From contig CANNBR010000058.1 in assembly GCA_947502805.1 (NCBI GenBank), forward strand, positions 1-5,115: 5,115 nucleotides of DNA, given 5' to 3'. Source of the DNA: a bacterium. GTDB lineage: Bacteria; Babelota; Babeliae; Babelales; CAIQNR01. Shown here one piece after another: positions 1 to 4,722 of this stretch (position 1 is the stretch's first letter; each line of letters starts with the position of its first letter). The notes under the pieces were generated by a model that saw only the letters and a list, made by a program, of their open reading frames with translations, searched no databases and was not told the origin of the DNA. The translations under genes were made by a program, and so were the position numbers.

Positions 1-63
1 CATTTTGATTTTTTAGATAGCTAGGGCCAAACACCAGATGTTAATAAACAGGAATTTAATAGT

Positions 64-140
64 TTCATCAAAACAATAGCAGATACAAAAAGGGCTCGAA
101 ATATTTGGGCCCTTTTTATATCTGCTATTGTTTTGATGAA
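64..140. repeat. 77-nt near-perfect inverted repeat (long hairpin)
   Basis: The arms at 64-85 and 119-140 are perfectly complementary over 22 bp. After one C/A mismatch (86/118) pairing resumes: five A-T pairs, GGGC with GCCC, then weaker pairs including two G-T wobbles, down to a tiny loop near 101-103. The inner part (87-117) looks like a bidirectional intrinsic terminator, with A5-GGGC on one side and GCCC-T5 on the other. I see no convincing target-site duplication at the ends. It may be a convergent terminator between the recF cluster and a gene beyond the left edge, or a mobile or dispersed palindromic element. The pairing is seen directly; the role is inferred. Confidence 0.85.
87..117. 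terminator. Terminator-like core, bidirectional
   Basis: A GC-rich stem (GGGC/GCCC extended by weaker pairs) is preceded by five A and followed by five T on the plus strand. The same holds on the minus strand, so it could stop transcription from either side. It is embedded in the longer 64-140 palindrome. It would be a backup to the 165-201 terminator for leftward transcripts. Confidence 0.55.
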
Positions 141-164
141 TAAATAATCTAAAAAAATACCCAT

Positions 165-201
165 AAAAAAACCATCGCACTGACCGAAATCAGCGCGATG
201 G
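165..201 (-). terminator. Intrinsic terminator, leftward
   Basis: CCATCGC (172-178) pairs with GCGATGG (195-201). After one A/C mismatch, four more pairs close a six-base loop (184-189). Read on the minus strand, the stem is followed directly by seven T (171-165), the classic rho-independent arrangement. On the plus strand the stem is followed by A, so it should work leftward only. It is the first good terminator after recF, and also the natural end for a transcript from the promoter at 350-378. Confidence 0.75.
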
Positions 202-218
202 AAAAAAGGAGAGTAGTA

Positions 219-266
219 ATGAAGCCTTTTGTAAAACTAACTGGTTTTAAACCAAGCTTGTTTTAG
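219..266 (+). CDS. Possible 15-aa micro-ORF with perfect SD
   Basis: ATG at 219 opens a 15-codon frame, MKPFVKLTGFKPSLF, ending in TAG. A full AAGGAG (206-211) sits seven bases upstream, an ideal ribosome-binding arrangement. It lies immediately after the 172-201 hairpin, and I find no good plus-strand promoter ahead of it. The same bases in antisense are the CTCCTT stretch of the putative small RNA, so the SD match may only be the mirror of that motif. It could be a leader peptide, a small basic/hydrophobic peptide or nothing. No homology is claimed. Confidence 0.2.
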   Translation: MKPFVKLTGFKPSLF

Positions 267-275
267 AATTTTGTA

Positions 276-291
276 ACCTTTGCGAAAAGGT
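276..291. other. Small hairpin, 6-bp stem with four-base loop
   Basis: ACCTTT (276-281) and AAAGGT (286-291) pair around GCGA, a GNRA-type tetraloop in the plus-strand RNA. On the minus strand the loop reads TCGC. No good T-tract follows on either strand, so it is not called a terminator. It lies inside the putative leftward small RNA. The remaining bases at 267-349 and 379-420 show nothing else I can name. Confidence 0.35.
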
Positions 292-349
292 GCTTTTAAT
301 TTCAAATTTTTGATATCCAGGTGCACTTATTCAAACTCATCATTATTAC

Positions 350-378
350 AATATAATTCTTCCATTCATTATTGTCAA
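350..378 (-). promoter_or_regulatory. Strong sigma70-type promoter, leftward
   Basis: On the minus strand a perfect -35 box TTGACA (378-373) is followed by a 17-base spacer and TATATT (355-350), five of six matches to the -10 consensus. Transcription would start near 343. It lies only about 40 bp past the recF stop and points away from recF, with no protein gene before the terminator at 165-201. It is the best promoter match I found in the window. Confidence 0.65.
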
Positions 379-420
379 ACGCATGATATCGCTAAAATAA
401 GGCATTTGCTATGTTTATTT

Positions 421-1488
421 TCATATTGAAATTTTTAAGAAGCTGCAATCAATCTCTTTTAATGCAGTATGTTCAGGGCCTGAGCTTAAAGGGGTAGTGA
501 AAATGAGCTGGACCTGTAAAAAGAGGCAGGTTTTAATGATTCTTAAAAGAGTTGCATTATCGAAGTCTGATAAAAAGTCATCAATAAGAAAAATTGTTGA
601 TCCATGTATCGATTTAAGCGTAGCGACTTGAGCTATTTTTAAAAATAAGGTCAAAAGTTTTTGTTGCCCTCGAGAAGAAAAAAGCCGAGCGGGTTTATCA
701 TTAAAAAGAATCTCAATATCATCAAGGTGCGCTCCAAACAGTGAGCGGCGTAGGTAGCGCTCTCTTTCAAAGAGCTTTTGGGACTGGGCATAAAACTGTT
801 GATACGATTCACCTATTTGTTCCTGTTTGGCCCGATAGCTAATTGAAAATGTATGTGAAGGTAAAAAGTAGCCTTCAAGTTTTTGTGCATGTTCAAGCAT
901 GGTTGCAAGGAATACGCGGCGAGCTTTTTGAATTATGCAAGAGCTCACCCATAATTTTTCGGTCCAGATAGCAAACTCATCCTCTGTTCCTCCACGCAGC
1001 AAGAAGGCATTGCGTGTATCAAGAATATGTCGAAACGTTTTCATGCTTTCGGTAAGTTCGGTTTTATGGAGCACAAGAGCATGATCAAGAAAGCTACGTC
1101 GTTTTTCGGGACTGCTTTTAACAATATCAATATCTTCTTGAGTGACGGTAACCACCCTGCACACGCTGCGAAGTTCAGTATAGGAAGTTATTGCTTTTTG
1201 ATTGATCTTCACTTGTCGTTTAGTGCCTGTTGATCCAATAGTTACTTCATCATTTTGTAAAGTAGCAGCAATAAAAAAGGTTTCGTTACCAAATGAAACT
1301 AAGTCATGAGGAATATGGGTACGGAATGAACGTACGTAACAAAGGTAGTGAATGGCTTCAAGTAAAGATGTTTTACCAGAACCATTAAGGCCTTCAATGA
1401 GCACAACTGGCGCATCAAAAGAAAAAGTAGTATTGGTAAAACATCTAAAATTTTTAAGTGATAGTGACTTGATGCAGGTAGAGTTCAC
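421..1488 (-). CDS. recF: DNA replication and repair protein RecF
   Basis: RecF is a cytoplasmic SMC-like ATPase that, with RecO and RecR, loads RecA at single-strand gaps. The protein is 355 aa, a normal family length. Visible motifs are Walker A GLNGSGKT (33-40), a VTQEDIDIVKSSPEKRRSFLD segment (115-135) like the RecF-conserved ED...VKG.P..RR.FLD region, GAHLDD (252-257) where most RecF have GPHRDD, the ABC signature SSRGQQK (271-277), and Walker B/D-loop IFLIDDFLSDFD (299-310). The start is GTG at 1488, one base after the dnaN stop; no better start lies nearby, and the Met-Asn-Ser-Thr-Cys-Ile-Lys N terminus leads straight into the family's L.L.NFR motif. The arrangement implies translational coupling to dnaN. 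The intact ATPase motifs suggest an active protein. A leftward terminator follows at 165-201. Confidence 0.96.
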   Translation of the reverse strand: MNSTCIKSLSLKNFRCFTNTTFSFDAPVVLIEGLNGSGKTSLLEAIHYLCYVRSFRTHIPHDLVSFGNETFFIAATLQNDEVTIGSTGTKRQVKINQKAITSYTELRSVCRVVTVTQEDIDIVKSSPEKRRSFLDHALVLHKTELTESMKTFRHILDTRNAFLLRGGTEDEFAIWTEKLWVSSCIIQKARRVFLATMLEHAQKLEGYFLPSHTFSISYRAKQEQIGESYQQFYAQSQKLFERERYLRRSLFGAHLDDIEILFNDKPARLFSSRGQQKLLTLFLKIAQVATLKSIHGSTIFLIDDFLSDFDNATLLRIIKTCLFLQVQLIFTTPLSSGPEHTALKEIDCSFLKISI

Positions 1489-1489
1489 A

Positions 1490-2614
1490 CTAAGCAGCTG
1501 TCGTTGATACCGGCATTACGAGGTAGGTCAAGTTGTAAGCATCTTCATGACCGGTTTCAAAAATAATAGGTTTTGATGAAGAGCTGAGGTAGAACGTAAG
1601 ATTTTCTTCGGGAAATACATTTAAGCCACTGAGCAAATAAGGAGCATAGAATTTAACGTCAAGCTTGCCACCTTCAAATGCTTTTAACCCAAGACGTTCT
1701 TCCATTTTGCCAACTTCTTTATTGTGAAGGCTGACATCAAGGAAATTAGTATCAAATCCAAAAGAAGTTGCAATGAACTGTCCTGAAAGTAAACAGGCCG
1801 AACGGCGTAATGTTTTTACTAAACTTGAACGATCAATTGTTGCAGGTATAAACCCCTTTTTTTCTAAAATAGCTTTGTATTCAGGGAATGCAGGAGCAAG
1901 CACTTTGGTAAAGAAGTTGAAAAGCTCACCAGAAAATACTAATTGATTGCCACAGGTACCCAAAAATACTTGTGCTTCTTTAAAATCTTCCAAAATCTTT
2001 TTAAGTTCGATAACAGCGCGACGAGGCACTAACCAGGTGTGAGGAGTTTCAAGGTGGTAACGTGAAGTCTTTACTTGCGCCAGGCAATGTCCATCAGTAG
2101 TGGTCATCGTCAATGAATCTTTATTGAGTTCAAGGTACAAGCCATTAAGTGCAGGATTTGAGTTGCTTTGAGGAATAAGGAATGCAACTTTATCAAGAAG
2201 CATAGAAAGGAATGATGATTCCAGTTGCATAAGGTTTTCAATGCGTTCTGGAAAGGGAGGAAATTCTTGAGCATCTTTAATATTAAGTGCCAATTGTACG
2301 CTGCCAGAAGTTAAGAGCAATTGGTTTTTAGAAAGAGTCAGCGTAATATCGCCATCTAGTTCACGCACTAAATCAAATAAGCGTTTACCGTTTACTAAAA
2401 ATGATTGCGGCTCAGAAAGTGAACTTTCTTTTAGTCTATAGCTTGATTGCAAGCTAATTTCTAAGTCAGTGCTTTTTAAAATCAGTTCTTTAGGTCCCAC
2501 ATTGCACAAGATCGAAGATGTTGCTTCCACTGTTGTTCTTTTTGAACAAATCGGCTGCATAGAAGAGAGCATTGCCAACAAAGATTTCTGCTCAACTACA
2601 AACTTTTCCGCCAT
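1490..2614 (-). CDS. dnaN: DNA polymerase III beta subunit (sliding clamp)
   Basis: The beta clamp is a ring-shaped homodimer that tethers DNA polymerase III and other partners to DNA. The 374 aa match the family length of three similar domains (about 1-125, 126-250, 251-374). Family landmarks are NPALNGLY (153-160), TDGHCLA (173-179, where the usual Arg after His is Cys), LVPRRAVIEL (195-204), FPEYKAIL (243-250) and the terminal LVMPV (365-369). Most clamps end at MPMRL or similar, which helps form the partner-peptide pocket. This one reads MPV and continues with STTAA, so the pocket edge is altered. ATG at 2614 has AAAAAGG (2628-2622) seven bases upstream. recF follows after one base. A candidate promoter lies at 2663-2691. 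dnaA is not next to it, unlike the common dnaA-dnaN-recF order. Confidence 0.95.
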   Translation of the reverse strand: MAEKFVVEQKSLLAMLSSMQPICSKRTTVEATSSILCNVGPKELILKSTDLEISLQSSYRLKESSLSEPQSFLVNGKRLFDLVRELDGDITLTLSKNQLLLTSGSVQLALNIKDAQEFPPFPERIENLMQLESSFLSMLLDKVAFLIPQSNSNPALNGLYLELNKDSLTMTTTDGHCLAQVKTSRYHLETPHTWLVPRRAVIELKKILEDFKEAQVFLGTCGNQLVFSGELFNFFTKVLAPAFPEYKAILEKKGFIPATIDRSSLVKTLRRSACLLSGQFIATSFGFDTNFLDVSLHNKEVGKMEERLGLKAFEGGKLDVKFYAPYLLSGLNVFPEENLTFYLSSSSKPIIFETGHEDAYNLTYLVMPVSTTAA

Positions 2615-2621
2615 GAGAAGA

Positions 2622-2628
2622 CCTTTTT
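2622..2628 (-). promoter_or_regulatory. Ribosome binding site of dnaN
   Basis: AAAAAGG on the minus strand lies seven bases before the ATG at 2614. It fixes that start and is much better than what precedes the membrane-protein gene or recF, consistent with separate, strong translation of the clamp. Confidence 0.6.
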
Positions 2629-2637
2629 ACTAACTGA

Positions 2638-2650
2638 TTTTCACTGAAAA
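2638..2650. repeat. 13-bp palindrome in the dnaN leader
   Basis: TTTTCA-C-TGAAAA is a perfect 6-1-6 dyad lying just downstream of the expected dnaN transcription start. Its centre is 40 bp from the centre of the similar-shaped dyad at 2678-2690, about four helical turns. It could be an operator; chance occurrence in AT-rich DNA is also plausible. Confidence 0.3.
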
Positions 2651-2662
2651 CATAGAGTAACA

Positions 2663-2691
2663 AGTATACGATAGTTATGACTTTAAGTCAC
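2663..2691 (-). promoter_or_regulatory. Candidate dnaN-recF promoter
   Basis: On the minus strand GTGACT (2691-2686, four of six) is followed by a 17-base spacer and TATACT (2668-2663, five of six). The predicted start near 2656 leaves a leader of about 40 nt before dnaN. The -35 box overlaps the end of the upstream gene and one arm of a palindrome. It would let dnaN-recF be transcribed independently of the recombinase gene. Confidence 0.45.
2678..2690. repeat. 13-bp palindrome over the dnaN -35 region
   Basis: TGACTT-T-AAGTCA is a perfect 6-1-6 dyad that includes the stop codon of the membrane-protein gene and overlaps the candidate -35 box of dnaN. The position suits a repressor site, but no known operator family is recognised. 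Confidence 0.3.
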
Positions 2692-3405
2692 GGCAGAATT
2701 TTTTTTACGACGCACTGTAAGGAGCTCTTCTGCTTTTTGTAATTTTGCATAAGCGCAGTTTATCTGTACTTGTGTTTGTTTATCTGCATGGGGAAAATGG
2801 TGGCGTAGAGTATGCGTTCTTAAAAAGAGATCAAGACGTAAGTAAGAAGTTAAAAGTTCTTTCTCTTGCTGGAGTGTCATAGGGTTTAGAGTAGGTTTTT
2901 TTGTAGCTATGCGAGCCCTCTTGTGCTGATCAAATTTTCGGTACAAGGCATCGTAATCCGATAACAAGTCATCATCGGAACACCAGTTGACCCAGGAGTG
3001 GATATTTTTTATAACCCGATAGGTTTTGTAAATAAGATAGGTACAAAGCAGATAGGAAATCCATCCAAGGCTTAATGCTCCAGAGATAAGAGTAAGGCTT
3101 ATATTTTTAAAACTTAGGCTATTCCGAAGACCAGTGAATGGTGCAGTTACAAAGCTAGTTAGGGCGGCAAGCCATTTTTTTTCTGGAATAAGGTGAATAG
3201 TTAACTCCCCCGGATTATTCTTTGAAAATTCCTGCAGTTGCTCAATGGATTCTGGCAAGAGATTTTGAATGGTAAATTCTGGCTTGGAGTGAAGAGCGTT
3301 AGGTGAAGTTAGGCAAACAAGGACAAGCACTGCTGTTATAAAAGTTACACTATCAGCACATCGTCGCCCCCAATGATCTCTACGATCTTGAATGTTTTTT
3401 ATCAT
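2683..3405 (-). CDS. Hypothetical protein with two membrane segments
   Basis: I do not recognise a family for this 240-aa protein. The N terminus is basic (Lys3, Arg8, Arg9, Arg14, Arg15) and is followed by a hydrophobic stretch at about 20-34, then SPNALHS, so it is a signal peptide or an anchor. A predicted extracytoplasmic part (about 40-98) precedes a clear membrane helix (about 102-125, SLTLISGALSLGWISYLLCTY). The KTYRVIK that follows fits the positive-inside rule and puts the C-terminal half in the cytoplasm. That half is charged and helical, with Leu/Glu/Lys-rich stretches at 177-195 and 208-235 and a basic end (VRRKKN). The ATG at 3405 lies inside the end of the recombinase gene (26-bp overlap) and has no clear SD, suggesting coupled translation. 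The context is chromosome maintenance, but no function is assigned. Confidence 0.72.
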   Translation of the reverse strand: MIKNIQDRRDHWGRRCADSVTFITAVLVLVCLTSPNALHSKPEFTIQNLLPESIEQLQEFSKNNPGELTIHLIPEKKWLAALTSFVTAPFTGLRNSLSFKNISLTLISGALSLGWISYLLCTYLIYKTYRVIKNIHSWVNWCSDDDLLSDYDALYRKFDQHKRARIATKKPTLNPMTLQQEKELLTSYLRLDLFLRTHTLRHHFPHADKQTQVQINCAYAKLQKAEELLTVRRKKNSAVT

Positions 3406-4291
3406 AAATCTTACGCAAGTGATCCGTTTCTACATGAGTGTAAATCTGAACCGTATTGATAGTTTCGTGACCCAATAGCATTTGAATCGAGCGCAAGTTA
3501 ACTCCCCGCTTAAGCAAATGAGTAGCAAGAGAATGCCGCAATTGATGAGGAGAAAGCGTGTTCGTTAATCCAGCTTTATGTACAAGATCATTCAAATAAA
3601 GCCAGAATGATTGGCGAGTGACAGGACGCAATACGCCGCCATAGAAAGTTGGAAAGAGAGCATCTGTCGTATAAGATTCCCCTTGCTTTCTTGTCAAACG
3701 AGGATGAGTACTTTCTAAGTACTCTTTAACCATGCTCATGACGTCTTCTGGCATAGGGATCATCCGTTGCTTGCCCCCTTTTCCAGAAATGGTGATTGAG
3801 CATTCAAAGAAGTTCACTCCTGCTATGGTCGCATTGACAAGTTCACTAATGCGCATGCCAGAACTGTAAAGAACATAGAGCATGACCCTGTTTCTAATAC
3901 CGGCATCAGTTTTTTCTTGATGGGATGTTTCTAATAACTGTTCAATGTCTTTTTCTTGTGCGTAGTGAGGAAGTCGTTTTTCGTGCCGCGGCGTAAATAA
4001 AGCTTGGCCAAAATTTTCCATTCCCTCTTGTTCGTGCGTGTAATTAAAAAAGGTTTTAAGGCAGGAAATTTTGCGAGCCATGCTTCGTGCTCCCAAGCCA
4101 CTTTCTTTAAGATGCTTAAGAAATGATTTAATCATAACCTCATTAAGAGCGCCTAAGGTGACGTGCTGCGTTGTAAGGTATTCAATAAATTGCGCTAAAT
4201 CACTGGTATAAGCATCAAAGGTATTGCGCGATACTCGCCGCTCTGTTAACAGGTACCGTTCAAACCCTGTTATAAGATCTTTATCGTGCAT
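3380..4291 (-). CDS. xerD: Tyrosine recombinase, XerC/XerD family
   Basis: Xer recombinases resolve chromosome dimers at dif during division, acting as a XerC-XerD pair with FtsK. The 303-aa length is typical. The N-terminal core-binding SAM-like domain spans about 5-90 and the catalytic domain about 105-290. The catalytic set is complete: Arg147 (SGMRISEL), Lys171 (SGKGGKQR), His249 and Arg252 (SPHQLRH), His275 (LLGHE) and nucleophile Tyr284 (QIYTHV). QMLLGH and YTHV look more like XerD than XerC, but one copy cannot settle this; a dedicated integrase is less likely given the short, unadorned protein and housekeeping context. I chose ATG at 4291 because GAGAGG lies six bases upstream on the minus strand and this start gives the usual Xer N terminus; the frame stays open to a TTG at 4348 without a good SD. 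The 3' end overlaps the next gene by 26 bp. Confidence 0.93.
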   Translation of the reverse strand: MHDKDLITGFERYLLTERRVSRNTFDAYTSDLAQFIEYLTTQHVTLGALNEVMIKSFLKHLKESGLGARSMARKISCLKTFFNYTHEQEGMENFGQALFTPRHEKRLPHYAQEKDIEQLLETSHQEKTDAGIRNRVMLYVLYSSGMRISELVNATIAGVNFFECSITISGKGGKQRMIPMPEDVMSMVKEYLESTHPRLTRKQGESYTTDALFPTFYGGVLRPVTRQSFWLYLNDLVHKAGLTNTLSPHQLRHSLATHLLKRGVNLRSIQMLLGHETINTVQIYTHVETDHLRKIYDKKHSRS

Positions 4292-4295
4292 TGAA

Positions 4296-4303
4296 TGCCT
4301 CTC
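4296..4303 (-). promoter_or_regulatory. Ribosome binding site of the Xer recombinase
   Basis: On the minus strand AGAGAGG precedes the ATG at 4291 by about six bases, with an A-rich run before it. It supports this start over the in-frame ATG at 4330 or the TTG at 4348, neither of which has a comparable site. Confidence 0.55.
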
Positions 4304-4396
4304 TTTTTTTTCTATCGAGACTGAAAGCATCACGAAGTTTATGGCCAATCGCTCTTTAAATTCATTGCTCTGAATCTTTTAAATTAAGAGACAAAA

Positions 4397-4432
4397 TTCT
4401 TCAAAGAGCTTATCTGAAAACTAATTGAAGAA
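4397..4432. repeat. 8-bp inverted repeat, interleaved with a second one
   Basis: TTCTTCAA (4397-4404) is perfectly complementary to TTGAAGAA (4425-4432). Its right arm lies inside the loop of the 4404-4451 inverted repeat, and its left arm abuts that repeat's left arm, so in RNA the two stems would form an H-type pseudoknot or exclude each other. Confidence 0.5.
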
Positions 4433-4451
4433 CAAACAAGGATAAGCTCTT
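4404..4451. repeat. 11-bp perfect inverted repeat
   Basis: AAGAGCTTATC (4404-4414) and GATAAGCTCTT (4441-4451) are perfectly complementary across 26 bases. The same 10-bp core occurs a third time at 4628-4637. The 26-base spacing rules out a normal dif site, which has 11-bp arms about 6 bp apart. It could be a regulator binding-site pair or an RNA hairpin in the recombinase leader. Confidence 0.7.
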
Positions 4452-4578
4452 AAGATATTGTTATATTCAGAGCCTTACTATCTCTGTGGCTCATAACCAC
4501 TACATTAACCAAGCATGCTTTTTTTAGCCTTAAAGCTTCTATCCTGTTTTTTTCTTTATTTTAATTTCTATTAGAATA

Positions 4579-4608
4579 TTGACTTGGGTGGACGAGAGTT
4601 GCTAGAGT
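4579..4608 (+). promoter_or_regulatory. Candidate promoter of the repeat-protein gene
   Basis: TTGACT (4579-4584, five of six) is followed by an 18-base spacer and TAGAGT (4603-4608, four of six). The start would be near 4615, leaving a leader of about 70 nt that begins with the 4618-4638 hairpin. An alternative -10, TAGAAT at 4572-4577, lacks a good -35 partner. Confidence 0.35.
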
Positions 4609-4617
4609 GAGTAGTAA

Positions 4618-4638
4618 GGATAGGCAGAGAGCTTATCC
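4618..4638 (+). other. Leader hairpin ahead of the repeat-protein gene
   Basis: GGATAGGC (4618-4625) pairs with GCTTATCC (4631-4638), with one G-T wobble, around an AGAGA loop. The right arm is also the third copy of the AGAGCTTATC motif and can pair with GGATAAGCTCT at 4440-4450. It may stabilise the mRNA or regulate its translation; it has no T-tract and is not a terminator. Confidence 0.45.
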
Positions 4639-4674
4639 AAGATAATGGCGCCTATTTTATGGCGTTTATAAAAA

Positions 4675-4680
4675 AAAGGA
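4675..4680 (+). promoter_or_regulatory. Ribosome binding site of the repeat-protein gene
   Basis: AAAGGA at the end of an A-run lies six bases before the ATG at 4687. This picks the first of three in-frame tandem ATG codons as the main start. Confidence 0.6.
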
Positions 4681-4686
4681 CGGAAA

Positions 4687-4722
4687 ATGAAGAATAGAAT
4701 GAAGAATAGAATGAAGAATAGT
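4687..4722 (+). repeat. Three tandem 12-bp units spanning the start codon
   Basis: ATGAAGAATAGA occurs at 4687-4698 and 4699-4710, then again at 4711-4722 with only its last base changed to T. Each unit encodes Met-Lys-Asn-Arg/Ser, so every copy carries its own in-frame ATG and lengthens the basic n-region of the signal peptide. Slippage by whole units would keep the gene in frame. Confidence 0.9.

Larger units (their letters stand above)
165..343 (-). ncRNA. Putative small RNA between recF and its terminator
   Basis: No known RNA family was recognised. The call rests on a near-consensus promoter (350-378) placed about 150 bp ahead of a strong intrinsic terminator (165-201), with no credible ORF between them on that strand. 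The predicted transcript is about 180 nt. It contains a 6-bp stem (276-291) and a C/U-rich stretch, CTCCTTTTTT, at 202-211, complementary to Shine-Dalgarno sequences, just before the terminator stem. The length is near that of 6S RNA, but the ends do not pair into the long 6S-type rod. It could instead be a non-productive recF 3' region, with the promoter match due to chance in AT-rich DNA. Confidence 0.4.
4292..4686. other. Divergent intergenic region with repeated motifs
   Basis: These 395 bases separate the leftward recombinase gene from the rightward repeat-protein gene and hold no convincing ORF. They contain an imperfect AT-rich hairpin (4355-4383, 3-nt bulge), two interleaved inverted repeats (4397-4451), three copies of an AGAGCTTATC motif, a 10-bp palindrome AAGCATGCTT followed by T5 (4511-4525), a leader hairpin (4618-4638) and a rightward promoter candidate. 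I could not find a strong promoter for the recombinase. The best leftward candidates are TTGAAG-17-TAAAAG (4404-4376) and an isolated TATAAC (4465-4460). Confidence 0.6.

Noticed and set aside
1..63. End of a plus-strand gene entering from the left (stop at 22-24) or a minus-strand start at position 3
   Set aside because: At most seven codons are visible with no SD or motif; the sequence cannot support either.
242..254. Palindrome TGGTTT-T-AAACCA
   Set aside because: A single short AT-rich dyad inside the micro-ORF with no promoter context; expected by chance in a window this size.
1027..1233. Plus-strand 68-codon ORF
   Set aside because: It lies entirely antisense within recF, has no SD and no recognisable features; it is a shadow of the real gene.
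4404..4451. dif site for the adjacent Xer recombinase
   Set aside because: The 11-bp arms fit in length, but the 26-bp centre is far longer than the usual about 6 bp and the arm sequence does not resemble dif.
4486..4500. tRNA-Met-like anticodon arm GTGG-CTCATAA-CCAC
   Set aside because: The 7-base loop matches a CAT anticodon loop, but there is no acceptor stem, D arm or T arm with GTTC around it, and the stem is only 4 bp.
4631..4641. DnaA boxes (TTATCCAAG here, TTATTCAAA at 327-335, TTATCC inverted near 4440)
   Set aside because: None is a full TTATNCACA match and they do not cluster, so an origin is not supported despite the dnaN-recF neighbourhood.
4645..4671. Upstream 8-codon ORF MAPILWRL before the repeat gene
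   Set aside because: It has no SD and no regulatory codon run; a chance frame in the leader is the simplest reading.
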